Below, one piece after another: positions 26,349 to 36,344 of a stretch of 64,000 nucleotides of DNA; the first letter of the stretch is position 1, and every line of letters starts with the position of its first letter. The stretch comes from Echinicola vietnamensis DSM 17526 (GTDB lineage: Bacteria; Bacteroidota; Bacteroidia; Cytophagales; Cyclobacteriaceae). The notes below the pieces were generated by a model. It did no database searches. It saw only the letters and a list, made by a program, of their open reading frames with translations, and was not told the DNA's origin. Position numbers and translations under genes: made by a program. The stretch is taken from contig NC_019904.1 of the NCBI RefSeq assembly GCF_000325705.1, positions 1,248,001 to 1,312,000 on the forward strand, given 5' to 3'.

Positions 26349-26371
26349 TTTGCCATAATATCTTAATTTTA

Positions 26372-27871
<1,500 letters not shown>

Positions 27872-27883
27872 CTATTTGCCCGT

Positions 27884-27915
27884 CAAAGATACAAACAATT
27901 TTGAATGCGAATCAA
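27884..27915 (-). promoter_or_regulatory. Bacteroidetes-type promoter of guaB
   Basis: On the minus strand TTG (27915-27913), a 21-nt spacer, then TATCTTTG (27891-27884), a full match to TTG / TAnnTTTG. Transcription would start about 27 nt before the guaB ATG. No purine riboswitch was recognised in the leader, which is too short for one. Confidence 0.65.
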
Positions 27916-28209
27916 CGTTTGTAAAAAAATAAATAGAAAAAATCCGACAATTTTTATCCATTGATGGAATATTCTTTGGAAGGACTCCTAACACAATTTT
28001 TCTGATAGTTGCCATGGGCAAAAGGATCATTGGTGAGGGGTGAAAAAGGGGGCGATTGATTGTTTGCTAACGGCCATTCACCAAACCGCTTGACGTGGCG
28101 TATGGCTGCCTTACTTTCTTTTGCTTAAGGCATTCCAAGCGGCCTGGCAGTTATCCAATATCCAAATCAACCGAACCGCATGATCCACGTTGCTGGATGA
28201 TGAAAAAAA
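27916..28209. other. Intergenic region upstream of guaB, nothing recognised
   Basis: The 294 bp between the guaB promoter and the end of the AEC transporter gene are AT-rich near guaB and otherwise mixed. No open frame with family likeness, hairpin terminator or repeat copy stood out. Confidence 0.5.
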
Positions 28210-29115
28210 TCATCCTACCAAATAGTACCAACCCAGTAACGTCCCAAAGGAAAGCGGAATCCCGATTCCGACCAGTAATGAGGCCAGTTTGGGGTTGAGG
28301 TCGTGGTTAATGGCGATGATGGAGCCCGTAATCATGGGAGCCATGGCGGTTTCCATGACGCTGACTTTATAGAGTATATCATCAGGGTTAAAGATCCAGC
28401 GGTAGGATATGAAAATCAATACCGGCATAAGGATCAATTTATAGCCTAAGCCATACCAAAGGGCTTTCAAGGAAAGGGTCTGGGCGTTGATCTTTACTTG
28501 AAGGCCTACGGCAATCAGGGCAATGGGGGTAAGGGTGGCGGCAAATGCTTTCAGAATTTCATGAGGAATTCCCGTTAGTGTTACTTGGTCGATATTCATG
28601 GCAATAGCGATCAAGAAAAACAAGAAGGGCGGAAAGGTCAGTATTTTTTTGGTAACGTCCCGCTTGCGCTGCTTACCATGACCGTAGATGGATGCCACAA
28701 TGATGGCGATGCTGCTCACGATGATAAATGAACCTGCTTGGTCTACGAGTAAAGCGATCTTTAGCCCTTCTGATCCATAAAGGGCTTCGATGATGGGAAA
28801 GCCGATAAATGAGGTGTTGGCCAGTCCGGGGACGATGATGAGACATCCCGTGGTGGTTTTGCTCCAGGAAAACTTCCGGCCCAAGGTTCCAAAAATCAGC
28901 CAAGAAAGCCCAAAACTTATCCAAGCGGTCAGGACGGGCAGCAACAGCTCAAAGGAGAGCGCCGTCTCCGGAATATGAAGCAATGCCAGCGCCGGAAGTA
29001 CAATATAAATAAGGTAGGTATTTAAGGTCTTTGGGGCATTATCGGGCATTTCCTTGACCCGTTGGAGCAGTATTCCGATGGTGAGGCAAAGAATGACGAG
29101 GATTAGGTTGGTCAT
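28210..29115 (-). CDS. AEC-family (auxin efflux carrier-like) transporter
   Basis: A 301-residue membrane protein with about ten hydrophobic helices in two similar halves. Typical AEC features are the N-terminal LPALALLHIPETALSFELLLP, the central GCLIIVPGLANTSFIGFPIIEALYG and the C-terminal VMETAMAPMITGSIIAINHDLNPKLASLLVGIGIPLS. Bacterial members move malate, malonate or other carboxylates, or are uncharacterised. It is a single gene; the context gives no hint of substrate. Confidence 0.88.
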   Translation of the reverse strand: MTNLILVILCLTIGILLQRVKEMPDNAPKTLNTYLIYIVLPALALLHIPETALSFELLLPVLTAWISFGLSWLIFGTLGRKFSWSKTTTGCLIIVPGLANTSFIGFPIIEALYGSEGLKIALLVDQAGSFIIVSSIAIIVASIYGHGKQRKRDVTKKILTFPPFLFFLIAIAMNIDQVTLTGIPHEILKAFAATLTPIALIAVGLQVKINAQTLSLKALWYGLGYKLILMPVLIFISYRWIFNPDDILYKVSVMETAMAPMITGSIIAINHDLNPKLASLLVGIGIPLSFGTLLGWYYLVG

Positions 29116-29202
29116 GAAGCAACGTTTAAGAAAAGTTTTTGGTTAAATTAACAGTAATGTAATTTGTTGTTAATCAATATTTTGATTTTATATTGTTTCT
29201 TT

Positions 29203-29454
29203 ATGGAAAGAATTCGGCTTACCATGATGAAACTTGTACCTATTCTGATCGATAACAAGCGTATCGTGCAACTTTCCCAACTGACCATCGACCAGGCCAA
29301 TGACCTGAGAAGTTTTTTGCCCGGCTCCAGTATCAAGCAAATAAGCTATCAAGGCATGGAACTTCAGGACTGTATTGATTTTGAGACCTATGAGTATTGG
29401 TGCCAGACCAACCATGTACAAAACGGTACCACGTCCACCATTTGGGATGTATAG
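29203..29454 (+). CDS. Small protein of unknown function
   Basis: An 83-residue predicted protein with no family that I recognise. It is soluble, with no signal peptide. It reads MERIRLTMMKLVPILIDNK at the start and ends TSTIWDV. The start is uncertain among ATG 29203, 29224 and 29227; the last two give a protein beginning MKLVPILID, which may be the natural one. Its stop codon is 3 bp from that of the convergent gene 29458-29832, the same tight packing seen elsewhere in the window, which supports both genes being real. Confidence 0.55.
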   Translation: MERIRLTMMKLVPILIDNKRIVQLSQLTIDQANDLRSFLPGSSIKQISYQGMELQDCIDFETYEYWCQTNHVQNGTTSTIWDV

Positions 29455-29457
29455 CGC

Positions 29458-29832
29458 CTAGAGCATTCCAAAGTTTTTACGTTTTTCTATAAAATATCCC
29501 TGCAATTGGGGGTAAACGTTACTTTTTGCTTCAGGAATTCCAGAAAGGGTGATGTTCATGTCTCCTTTAGCACCATGGTCAATTACTTCCAAGGTCTCGA
29601 TCAGAAATATAAACTCCTGAAGGCTTAGTGGATGGTCGGATTCTTCTGGCTTTACGGCAAAATCATTCCCATAAAAATCGACCACCTCAAAATAGATTTT
29701 TCCATCGAGTGGAGCGGCATATATGCTGATTTCCTCTCCCCATTGGCTTTCCGGATAGGATAGTTTCGCCAGCAGCGCCGAAGGCCCCGTGCCATCAAAG
29801 TAGCTCTTTGGTGTAAAATCAAAATCAATCAT
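29458..29832 (-). CDS. Small conserved-looking protein of unknown function
   Basis: A 124-residue acidic soluble protein that I do not recognise. It begins MIDFDFTPKSYFDGTGPSALLAKLSYPESQWGEEI and ends with a basic stretch, FIEKRKNFGML. Alternating hydrophobic positions suggest a small alpha/beta or beta-rich domain. Codon use and composition look like the neighbouring genes. It lies next to a large repeat region (29840-30640) and has no operon partner. Confidence 0.6.
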   Translation of the reverse strand: MIDFDFTPKSYFDGTGPSALLAKLSYPESQWGEEISIYAAPLDGKIYFEVVDFYGNDFAVKPEESDHPLSLQEFIFLIETLEVIDHGAKGDMNITLSGIPEAKSNVYPQLQGYFIEKRKNFGML

Positions 29833-29925
29833 AGTCCAAAAGTAAGTGATCTGATGCGGAAACCATGGATGGAAGAATGGAATCTTTTCACCTTTTGCTG
29901 ACGGTTTGGTAAGCCCGCATGCCCC

Positions 29926-30195
29926 ATGGTAAAACCACGGCTAAATAAAAGTGCCACCAAGGCACAAAGTCACCAAGTGTATGTCCTGGTCTGGCATGAA
30001 AGGGTTGTGCCCAATGTCTTTTCGTGTCGTATGATTGTCTCGACAGATTGCATACACCAGCCCCGGCGGGGCGTCATGACAATAGCCATGGGGGAATCCC
30101 ATGGTTAAATCATGGGGCCAAGGGTTGCTGTTTTAGCGGCATGGGCTTTTCTATTCCCCATAGATTCCCGCTAAAACCCATCCAAGTCAGCGGAG
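29926..30195. repeat. Tandem duplication, unit 1
   Basis: This 270-bp block is repeated at 30270-30534 with high identity, separated by 74 bp. Both contain the GC-rich palindromic repeat agcc(c/t)cggcggggcg followed by an inverted repeat around ccatgggggaatcccatgg, and both end at aagtcagcggag. Open frames inside lack family likeness and ribosome binding sites, so I regard the block as non-coding. Confidence 0.8.
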
Positions 30196-30269
30196 AAAAA
30201 GGAAGAATACAGATATGAAGGTATTAAAATGTCGGCATGCGGATCCGGCTGGTACAGCCAATATGCTTC

Positions 30270-30534
30270 ATGGTAAGACCACGGCTACATTAAAACGCCA
30301 CAAAGACGAAAAGTCACCAAGTGCATGTCCTGGCATGAAAGGGTTGTGCCCAATGTCTTTTCGTGTCGATTGATTGTTTCCACAGATTGCTTACACCAGC
30401 CTCGGCGGGGCGTCATGACAATAGCCATGGGGGAATCCCATGGTTAAATCATGGGTCCAAGGGTTCCTGTTTTAGCGGCATGGGCTTTTCTATTCCCCAC
30501 AGATTCCCGCTAAAACCCATCCAAGTCAGCGGAG
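30270..30534. repeat. Tandem duplication, unit 2
   Basis: This is the second copy of the block at 29926-30195. The 3' part (about 30325-30534) is nearly identical to unit 1, while the first 50 bp differ more and have small indels. This suggests one duplication followed by drift, or homogenisation of the 3' part. No gene is supported in 29833-30638. Confidence 0.8.
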
Positions 30535-30638
30535 TAGTCCCAAGGCACTGATTATCGCAGGCCATTTTCCCATCTGGTTTGATGGAGCTGACGGCACAAC
30601 ATTTTTTTGTAAAAAATGCTTTTGTTTTAAAAAATACC

Positions 30639-30646
30639 TACATTTG
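30639..30646 (+). promoter_or_regulatory. Candidate -7 element before the small exported protein gene
   Basis: TACATTTG matches TAnnTTTG. Transcription would start near 30652, at the upstream ATG (30653). No TTG at the usual 17-23 nt spacing was found, so this is tentative. It favours the downstream start at 30698. Confidence 0.35.
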
Positions 30647-30697
30647 CTGTCTATGAATGGTAAGAAAGGCACAAATAGAAATATAATTCGCGAAAGG

Positions 30698-31030
30698 ATG
30701 GCTGTCCTTTTGGTGGCTATTTGCTGCTTTATCATTTCCAATTCGCAATATTTTTTGGGTGCTGAGGATTGTACTGCTGAGGCTGTGCAAGTGGAATATT
30801 CCCAGCAATCAGGAGATGAAGATCAGGACAATCAAACATTTTTGGATGTAGCAGCGGATGCTGTTGTGGCGCCTTTTGCCAGTTTAGTTGCTACCAGCAC
30901 CATGAAATTGATCTATGAAATTATAGGCTTTGAAGAGCAACGTGCCATACCACAAGCGACCATGGCGCGATATCCGAGTCACTTTTTGGAAGTATTGTTG
31001 GAGCAGATAGTGGCTCCTAATGCACCATAA
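30698..31030 (+). CDS. Small exported or membrane-anchored protein of unknown function
   Basis: A 110-residue protein with an N-terminal hydrophobic segment (MAVLLVAICCFIISNSQYF) followed by an acidic region (SQQSGDEDQDNQTF) and a hydrophobic, Ala-rich helix (VAADAVVAPFASLVATSTMKLIYEIIG). The start at 30698 has an AAAGGA sequence directly before it and makes a plausible signal peptide; ATG 30653 and TTG 30644 would add basic residues. I do not recognise a family. It precedes secDF by about 100 bp on the same strand, but nothing ties it to secretion. Confidence 0.6.
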   Translation: MAVLLVAICCFIISNSQYFLGAEDCTAEAVQVEYSQQSGDEDQDNQTFLDVAADAVVAPFASLVATSTMKLIYEIIGFEEQRAIPQATMARYPSHFLEVLLEQIVAPNAP

Positions 31031-31131
31031 CCCACCTTTTTTCGCTCTCTACAGCAGACAATATTACCTGCTGATCATTCTCTATTGAATTTCAATCAAC
31101 AATAATTATAGTTATTTCATTTAAGTAAATC

Positions 31132-34101
31132 ATGCAAAACAAAGGGATCATTGTGTTTTTGACAGTGATTGTTACGGCTTTATGCTTGTACTATCTGTCA
31201 TTTACCTACGTTTCGAGTAATGTCCAAAAGGACGCGATCGCCTATGCAACAGACGCAGAAGGCAATCTTGATTTCGCTAAAAAGCAATCTTACCTGGATT
31301 CGATCTGGCGCGAGCCAGTGTACAACTTCCTGGGAATCGAATATACCTTCAAAGAAGTAAAGGAAACCGAGCTCGGACTGGGGCTGGACCTTCAGGGGGG
31401 TATGCACGTTACCTTGGCAGTTTCTCCAGTAGAGATCGTAAAAGGCCTTGCCGGAAACAGCAAGAACGAAGCATTCAATGCAGCTGTGGACGAAGCTGAA
31501 GAGCTGAGCAAAACTTCCAACGAGAAGTTTGTAGACCTGTTCTATGCCGCTTGGAAAGAAAAATCCGGTGACAAGCAATTGAACACCATCTATGCTACCG
31601 CTGCCAATCGCGGAAGGATTTCCTTGGAATCTTCCGACAGTGAAATCCTAAGCATCATCGATGAGGAAGTAGAAAACGCCATCGACCGTTCTTTCAATAT
31701 CCTGAGAACGCGTATCGACCGTTTTGGAACTTCCCAGCCAAACATCCAGCGGATCCAAGGTACTGGCAGGATTCAAATTGAGCTGCCAGGGGTGGACAAC
31801 CAAGAGCGGGTGAGAAACCTGCTTCAAGGGGTGGCCAAGCTTCAGTTTTGGCGAGTAGCTGAGATCAATGAATACGGCGATGCCCTCCAACGAATCAATG
31901 CCGCTTTAGTGGCTGAAGCTAAGGCCAACAAGCCTGCGGCCGCTGCTTCCGCCGACGCAGATACCACCGGTGCTGCGTCTGATACGACCATGACCGACTT
32001 GGAGCGGCAACTTGCCGAAGGGGGTGACGAGACCGATTCTTTGTCTTCTGAAGTTTCTCCGCTTTTCTCCCTATTGAAAGCCAATTACGGATTGGTGTAT
32101 AACGTGAAGGATACGGTGACCATTAACCGGATCCTGAACAGAGAGGACATCAAACCGCTGCTTCCGCGTGGATTGACCTTTATGTGGTCAGTGAAGCCCC
32201 GTGAAGTAGATGGTGAGGAGCTATTGGAGCTTCATGCTATGGAAACGCCAAGAGGGACAGAACAGGCACCCTTGGAAGGGGATGTGATCACCGATGCCAA
32301 GCAAGTGCTGGATCAAAGTTCAAATCCTGCGGTAAGCATGAGCATGAATGCTGATGGAGCCAGAAAATGGAGAAAAATGACTGCCGAAAATATCGGCAGA
32401 AGAATCGCAGTGGTGTTGGACAATTATGTATACACAGCACCAAATATCCTTGGGGAAATCCCAAGTGGCCAATCTGAAATCACTGGTAACTTCACCATTG
32501 AAGAAGCCAAAGACTTGGCCAATATCTTGAAGTCAGGTACTTTGCCTGCACCTACAAATATCGTAGAAGAAGCCATTATCGGCCCGACCTTGGGTAAGGA
32601 AGCCCAAGCACAGGGTATCAATTCCATGGTGGCCGGCTTGGTGATCGTCGTGCTGTTTATGATTGCCTATTATGCCAAAGGCGGTTTTGTGGCCATTGCA
32701 GCATTGGTGTTCAACATCTTCTTTATCCTGGGAATCCTGGCTCAGCTGGGCACGGCACTTACCTTGCCGGGTATCGCGGGTATCGTGTTGACCATCGGGA
32801 TGTCTATTGATGCCAACGTTTTGATCTTCGAGAGGATCAAAGAGGAACTGGCAGCTGGGGCAGGATTGCTACAGGCCATTACCAGTGGTTACAACAAGGC
32901 ATTCAGTGCCATCCTTGACTCCAATGTCACCACATTCTTGACAGGTGCCATTCTTTACGCCCTGGGCCAAGGTCCTGTGAAAGGCTTTGCGATCGTATTG
33001 ATGATCGGTATCGCTTCCTCTTTTTTCTCTGCGGTATTCATCACGCGCGTGATCGTATACTGGATGAGCAAGAAAGGTGAGCAAAGCAAGATTTCCTTCG
33101 CTTCGCCATTTGCCAAAAACCTGTTCAGCAACCTTAACATTGACTTCCTTGGGAAGCGTAAAGTGGCTTACTTGATTTCTACAGGGATCATCATCATCGG
33201 CCTTGCCTTTGCGGTGATCAATGGATTGAAATTTGGTGTGGATTTCACAGGTGGTCGTTCGTATATCGTGGAATTTGCCGAGCCGGTGGCTGCATCTGAC
33301 CTGAAAACGGGATTGGACAAAGCCTTTGACGGCTCTGTAGAAGCCAAGACCTATGGCTCTAATAATGTCATCAAGATCACCACTTCCTACCTGATCAATG
33401 ACGACTCCGATGAGGCCAACAGTGAAGTAGCGACCAAGGTCCGTGAAGGCATTGCCGATGTGACGGGCTTTAGTTTTGTGGATGAGGTAGCCCAGATGGG
33501 AGACAGTTCTTTTGCCATTACCGGTTCTTCTAAAGTAGGAGCGACGGTAGCAGATGACATTAAGAACTCCTCCATGGAGGCCATGTTCTTTGCATTGGTT
33601 GCGATCTTCCTTTACATCTTGTTAAGGTTCCGTAAGTGGCAGTATTCGCTGGCTTCTATCATTGCGTTGGCACACGACACCTTGTTTGTGGTGGCTGCTT
33701 TTGCGATTGCCAGTGCCTTTGGTGCGACATTCGAAATCGACCAAGTCTTTATCGCGGCGATGTTGACCGTTATTGGTTACTCCATAAACGATACCGTAAT
33801 TGTATTTGACCGTATTCGGGAAAATATCACTAACCGCGGTACCTCGAAGTTGGTAAAAATGTTTAACGATGCCATCAACCAAACCATGGCCAGAACCTTG
33901 ATCACGTCATTCACCACCTTGATCGTGGTGATTGTATTGCTGATTTTTGGCGGTGAAGTGTTGAGAGGATTCTCTTTTGCATTGTTTGTAGGGGTACTTG
34001 TCGGTACTTACTCTTCCATCTATATCGCTACGCCAATTGTCGTGGATCTGATGAAAAGAGAAATTGCCCAAGAAAAAGAAGAAGCCGAGAAGGTAGCCTA
34101 A
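31132..34101 (+). CDS. secDF: Protein translocase subunit SecDF (fused)
   Basis: A 989-residue fusion of SecD and SecF, the RND-type membrane proteins that use the proton gradient to pull exported proteins through SecYEG. SecD motifs are LGLDLQGGMHVTLAV near residue 85 and the TM4-5 region GIVLTIGMSIDANVLIFERIKEE. The SecF half begins near 680 (FLGKRKVAYLISTGIIIIGL, GLKFGVDFTGGRSYIVEF) and has the matching TM region TVIGYSINDTVIVFDRIREN. About 12 membrane helices are expected. A low-complexity Ala/Asp-rich insert lies in the large periplasmic domain (about 265-300), as in other Bacteroidetes SecDF. A strong terminator follows. Confidence 0.97.
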   Translation: MQNKGIIVFLTVIVTALCLYYLSFTYVSSNVQKDAIAYATDAEGNLDFAKKQSYLDSIWREPVYNFLGIEYTFKEVKETELGLGLDLQGGMHVTLAVSPVEIVKGLAGNSKNEAFNAAVDEAEELSKTSNEKFVDLFYAAWKEKSGDKQLNTIYATAANRGRISLESSDSEILSIIDEEVENAIDRSFNILRTRIDRFGTSQPNIQRIQGTGRIQIELPGVDNQERVRNLLQGVAKLQFWRVAEINEYGDALQRINAALVAEAKANKPAAAASADADTTGAASDTTMTDLERQLAEGGDETDSLSSEVSPLFSLLKANYGLVYNVKDTVTINRILNREDIKPLLPRGLTFMWSVKPREVDGEELLELHAMETPRGTEQAPLEGDVITDAKQVLDQSSNPAVSMSMNADGARKWRKMTAENIGRRIAVVLDNYVYTAPNILGEIPSGQSEITGNFTIEEAKDLANILKSGTLPAPTNIVEEAIIGPTLGKEAQAQGINSMVAGLVIVVLFMIAYYAKGGFVAIAALVFNIFFILGILAQLGTALTLPGIAGIVLTIGMSIDANVLIFERIKEELAAGAGLLQAITSGYNKAFSAILDSNVTTFLTGAILYALGQGPVKGFAIVLMIGIASSFFSAVFITRVIVYWMSKKGEQSKISFASPFAKNLFSNLNIDFLGKRKVAYLISTGIIIIGLAFAVINGLKFGVDFTGGRSYIVEFAEPVAASDLKTGLDKAFDGSVEAKTYGSNNVIKITTSYLINDDSDEANSEVATKVREGIADVTGFSFVDEVAQMGDSSFAITGSSKVGATVADDIKNSSMEAMFFALVAIFLYILLRFRKWQYSLASIIALAHDTLFVVAAFAIASAFGATFEIDQVFIAAMLTVIGYSINDTVIVFDRIRENITNRGTSKLVKMFNDAINQTMARTLITSFTTLIVVIVLLIFGGEVLRGFSFALFVGVLVGTYSSIYIATPIVVDLMKREIAQEKEEAEKVA

Positions 34102-34128
34102 GTTACCTGAGCTTTTTAGGCATATTTG

Positions 34129-34164
34129 GGGCACCCTGTTTGAGGACAGGGTGCCTTTTATTTT
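34129..34164 (+). terminator. Rho-independent terminator of secDF
   Basis: A perfect 10-bp GC-rich stem (ggcaccctgt at 34130-34139, acagggtgcc at 34146-34155) with a 6-nt loop and the T-rich tail ttttattttta. Confidence 0.92.
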
Positions 34165-34247
34165 TATACATCATGGTGCCCTCCCCGTAGCCATAATCCG
34201 GCATCAATAGGTTTCTTTTATCATATTGAACCATTCATATAGCTAAA

Positions 34248-34269
34248 AAATACCATGATCATGGTATTT
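34248..34269. promoter_or_regulatory. 22-bp perfect palindrome upstream of the 7-TM gene cluster
   Basis: Two 11-bp arms (aaataccatga and its complement) meet without a spacer, about 99 bp before the first 7-TM gene at 34368. Being spacer-free and without a T tract, it looks more like a dimer binding site than a terminator. The binding protein is unknown. Confidence 0.45.
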
Positions 34270-34367
34270 CCTCCCAGTTTCAAAGCCCGTAATTTAGCAT
34301 ATTGGAAAAATAAAAAGTAAAATCCTTTAGATTTTACGGAGATGGATTTAACGAAGGGGATCAAAAA

Positions 34368-35033
34368 ATGAGTCAAATCGCGTATTTAGGGGTCATTCTT
34401 TGCAGTTTAGTGGGGGGTGTGATCTGCTATTTTTATAACAAACCAACTTACAAGTCTACCCACAAGCTACTGCTGATTACGCTCTTGTTTGTGTTTTTGC
34501 TAGAAGCAGTGGGTGAATATACCGCCAGTAAGCAGATCAATAATCTTTTGCTTTACAATGTCTGTTGGATATACATTGAATCATATCTCATCGTATACTA
34601 TTTCTCCTTACTAGAGCACAAGAAAAAGCTACGGAGGCTGTACTTTGTCCTTTTTGGTGTAGCGATGGTCTGGGGGCTGTATAATTCCCTGTTTATTCAG
34701 CCGATTCAGACACATTTCCAGTATTACAGCTTACTTCCTATGGGCTTGCTGATTTTGGGATTATCGGTTCGGTTTTTCTATAGCGTCATCAGGTTGGAGA
34801 AATATTCCCAGGCCGATTTGCTCAGTATTCCGCATTTGTGGATCGTGGCCTTTATTACTTTCTTTTATGTGGAGGCGCTTACTTTGTTTGGCTTTATGGA
34901 GTTTTATGCATCAGCGAATCTGGATATTATCATCGCCTGGACCAAACTGAACAGGATTATTGCCGGGGTCATGTACCTTTCTTTTGGCCTGGCTTTTTAC
35001 ACGCCCAATATATTTGAGAAGAAGCTGGCCTAA
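34368..35033 (+). CDS. 7-TM membrane protein of unknown function (paralog of 35680-36339)
   Basis: A 221-residue protein with seven evident hydrophobic helices (about 4-23, 33-52, 64-83, 88-108, 114-137, 146-169, 190-212) and short loops. I do not recognise a named family. It is clearly homologous to the 219-residue protein at 35680-36339: both have a YNV(C/F)(W/F)(I/V)Y(I/L)E segment in TM3, NSLF after TM4, and an LNR/VNR...AGxMYLxFGxAxYxPxIFxKK ending. The pair flanks a small CPPNC-ending protein and leads into a two-component system. A sensory role is an inference from context. Confidence 0.75.
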   Translation: MSQIAYLGVILCSLVGGVICYFYNKPTYKSTHKLLLITLLFVFLLEAVGEYTASKQINNLLLYNVCWIYIESYLIVYYFSLLEHKKKLRRLYFVLFGVAMVWGLYNSLFIQPIQTHFQYYSLLPMGLLILGLSVRFFYSVIRLEKYSQADLLSIPHLWIVAFITFFYVEALTLFGFMEFYASANLDIIIAWTKLNRIIAGVMYLSFGLAFYTPNIFEKKLA

Positions 35034-35125
35034 CAAAGGAATTGGAGGGCTAATGTCCATAAATAGGTAAAAAAGGACTATTTTTCTAACACGATATAAT
35101 TTATCACCAAAAAACATAAAATGAT

Positions 35126-35539
35126 ATGGCAAAAAAAAACAAGCTCACCAAAAAACAATTCAAAGCCGTTACCAGAAAGTACCGGAGCGAAGTGGGCAGT
35201 GGTAAGCCCGGCTTGGGTGTGAAAGGCGAAATCACGAACCAAACCCGCTGGATTTGGTTTGAAAGGGAATTGATCGAAAAAGTCCTTAAGCAAACCGATG
35301 AGTCCAAAGGCGGGATCAAGTTTTATTTTGGCGAATATGACGAAAGTTTTACCGAGTCTCTTGGGCCGGAGTATGTAGGGAGAATGATGCTGGCGATGGT
35401 TCCGTGTAACGAAGGTGATCTGGACAAAAAAGCTGCGGACATGAGAAATTTTGAAGCCATGACCCTCAAGGAAGATGATGGGGAAGATGAGGAAGATGAA
35501 GCTGAAAACGGAGGAAGACTCTGTCCTCCAAATTGTTAA
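35126..35539 (+). CDS. Small acidic-tailed protein ending in CPPNC
   Basis: A 137-residue soluble protein: a basic N-terminus (MAKKNKLTKKQFKAVTRKY), a globular middle (KGGIKFYFGEYDESF, LGPEYVGRMMLAMVPCN), a strongly acidic linker (KEDDGEDEEDEAENGG) and the C-terminal RLCPPNC. A conserved-looking Cys-Pro-Pro-X-Cys end after an acidic linker suggests a metal or redox site or a docking tail. I recall similar uncharacterised Bacteroidetes proteins but cannot name the family. It sits between the two 7-TM paralogs, which suggests a shared function. Confidence 0.7.
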   Translation: MAKKNKLTKKQFKAVTRKYRSEVGSGKPGLGVKGEITNQTRWIWFERELIEKVLKQTDESKGGIKFYFGEYDESFTESLGPEYVGRMMLAMVPCNEGDLDKKAADMRNFEAMTLKEDDGEDEEDEAENGGRLCPPNC

Positions 35540-35552
35540 TGTTCTGAAAATT

Positions 35553-35600
35553 CGGTAAGGAAGTGACGGTAATTTTTAGCGATTGCTTACCGATATACCG
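35553..35600. promoter_or_regulatory. Cluster of CGGTAA/TTACCG half-sites before the second 7-TM gene
   Basis: Within 48 bp there are two CGGTAA (35553, 35567) and two inverted partners, TTACCG (35587) and ATACCG (35595). tcggtaag/cttaccga forms an 8-bp inverted repeat with a 26-nt gap. It lies 80-127 bp before the gene at 35680, where a regulator, perhaps the LuxR-type protein at 37267, could bind. Confidence 0.35.
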
Positions 35601-35679
35601 TAGATTTAGCGATTTTTGGTGGTGGATTGCCCTTGGTCTTGGGCAGTTTACCACTGTTTTTAATTGATCATGTCATTTT

Positions 35680-36339
35680 ATGGGATTTAACGTTTACTTA
35701 TTTAGCATTCTCTTGGGGACGATCACTTGTGCGGGGGTGTTTTTTTTTCCTGAATTACGTACCAGAAGCGGTTCTCATAAATTGCTTTTTGGATTGCTCC
35801 TGACCGTGTTGATGTTTGAGTACGTAGCCAATTACTTGGTAGAAAAACATCATCTTCCGAATTTGGTGGTTTACAATGTGTTTTTTGTTTACTTGGAAAC
35901 CATCCTTATTGTACTGTACTTCTACCGGTTGATGACGAAAAAAGGCAAGCGCTTGATCAGGATCGGATTGACTGCTTTTATACTTATTGGCTTGATAAAC
36001 AGCTTGTTTGTTCAGGACATCATGGAGAAATTCCAAAACCTAAGCTTCGCCGTAGCGGTGTTACTGATCCTATCGTGTTGCATTTGGTTTTTTTTCGATA
36101 TTTTCCGCCTCAAGCGCTATCAAAATGTAAACATCCTTTCTGTTCCCGAATTTTGGATTACCACTTCCATCCTATTTTTCTATAGCACAGGATTCGTATA
36201 CTTTATGCCCATTCGGTATTTTGACACCATGGAGCTGCAACTGTTGGAATTATTGGGAAATGTAAACCGTTTTTTGGCGGGCTTGATGTACCTTATCTTT
36301 GGATTTGCCTATTATGCACCCTTGATCTTTAAAAAATAA
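35680..36339 (+). CDS. 7-TM membrane protein, putative sensor partner of the adjacent kinase
   Basis: A 219-residue protein with seven hydrophobic helices, paralogous to 34368-35033 (shared YNVFFVYLE, NSLF and AGLMYLIFGFAYYAPLIFKK segments). Its stop is 5 bp from the start of the histidine kinase at 36345, so the two are almost certainly cotranscribed and perhaps translationally coupled. The kinase has only one membrane helix and no sensor domain, so this protein may provide the sensing part. That is inference; no ligand site can be seen. Confidence 0.75.
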   Translation: MGFNVYLFSILLGTITCAGVFFFPELRTRSGSHKLLFGLLLTVLMFEYVANYLVEKHHLPNLVVYNVFFVYLETILIVLYFYRLMTKKGKRLIRIGLTAFILIGLINSLFVQDIMEKFQNLSFAVAVLLILSCCIWFFFDIFRLKRYQNVNILSVPEFWITTSILFFYSTGFVYFMPIRYFDTMELQLLELLGNVNRFLAGLMYLIFGFAYYAPLIFKK

Positions 36340-36344
36340 GTAAT

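Noticed and set aside
26164..26358. Open frame of 64 codons upstream of the guaB terminator
   Set aside because: It runs into the guaB terminator hairpin, lies in a degenerate repeat region and shows no family likeness.
29926..30551. Two similar open frames inside the tandem duplication (60-64 codons)
   Set aside because: They owe their similarity to the DNA repeat, begin and end at different points and lack ribosome binding sites; I treat them as non-coding.
29833..30640. CRISPR-like array
   Set aside because: Only two long units with similar interiors; no short regularly spaced repeats and no cas genes.
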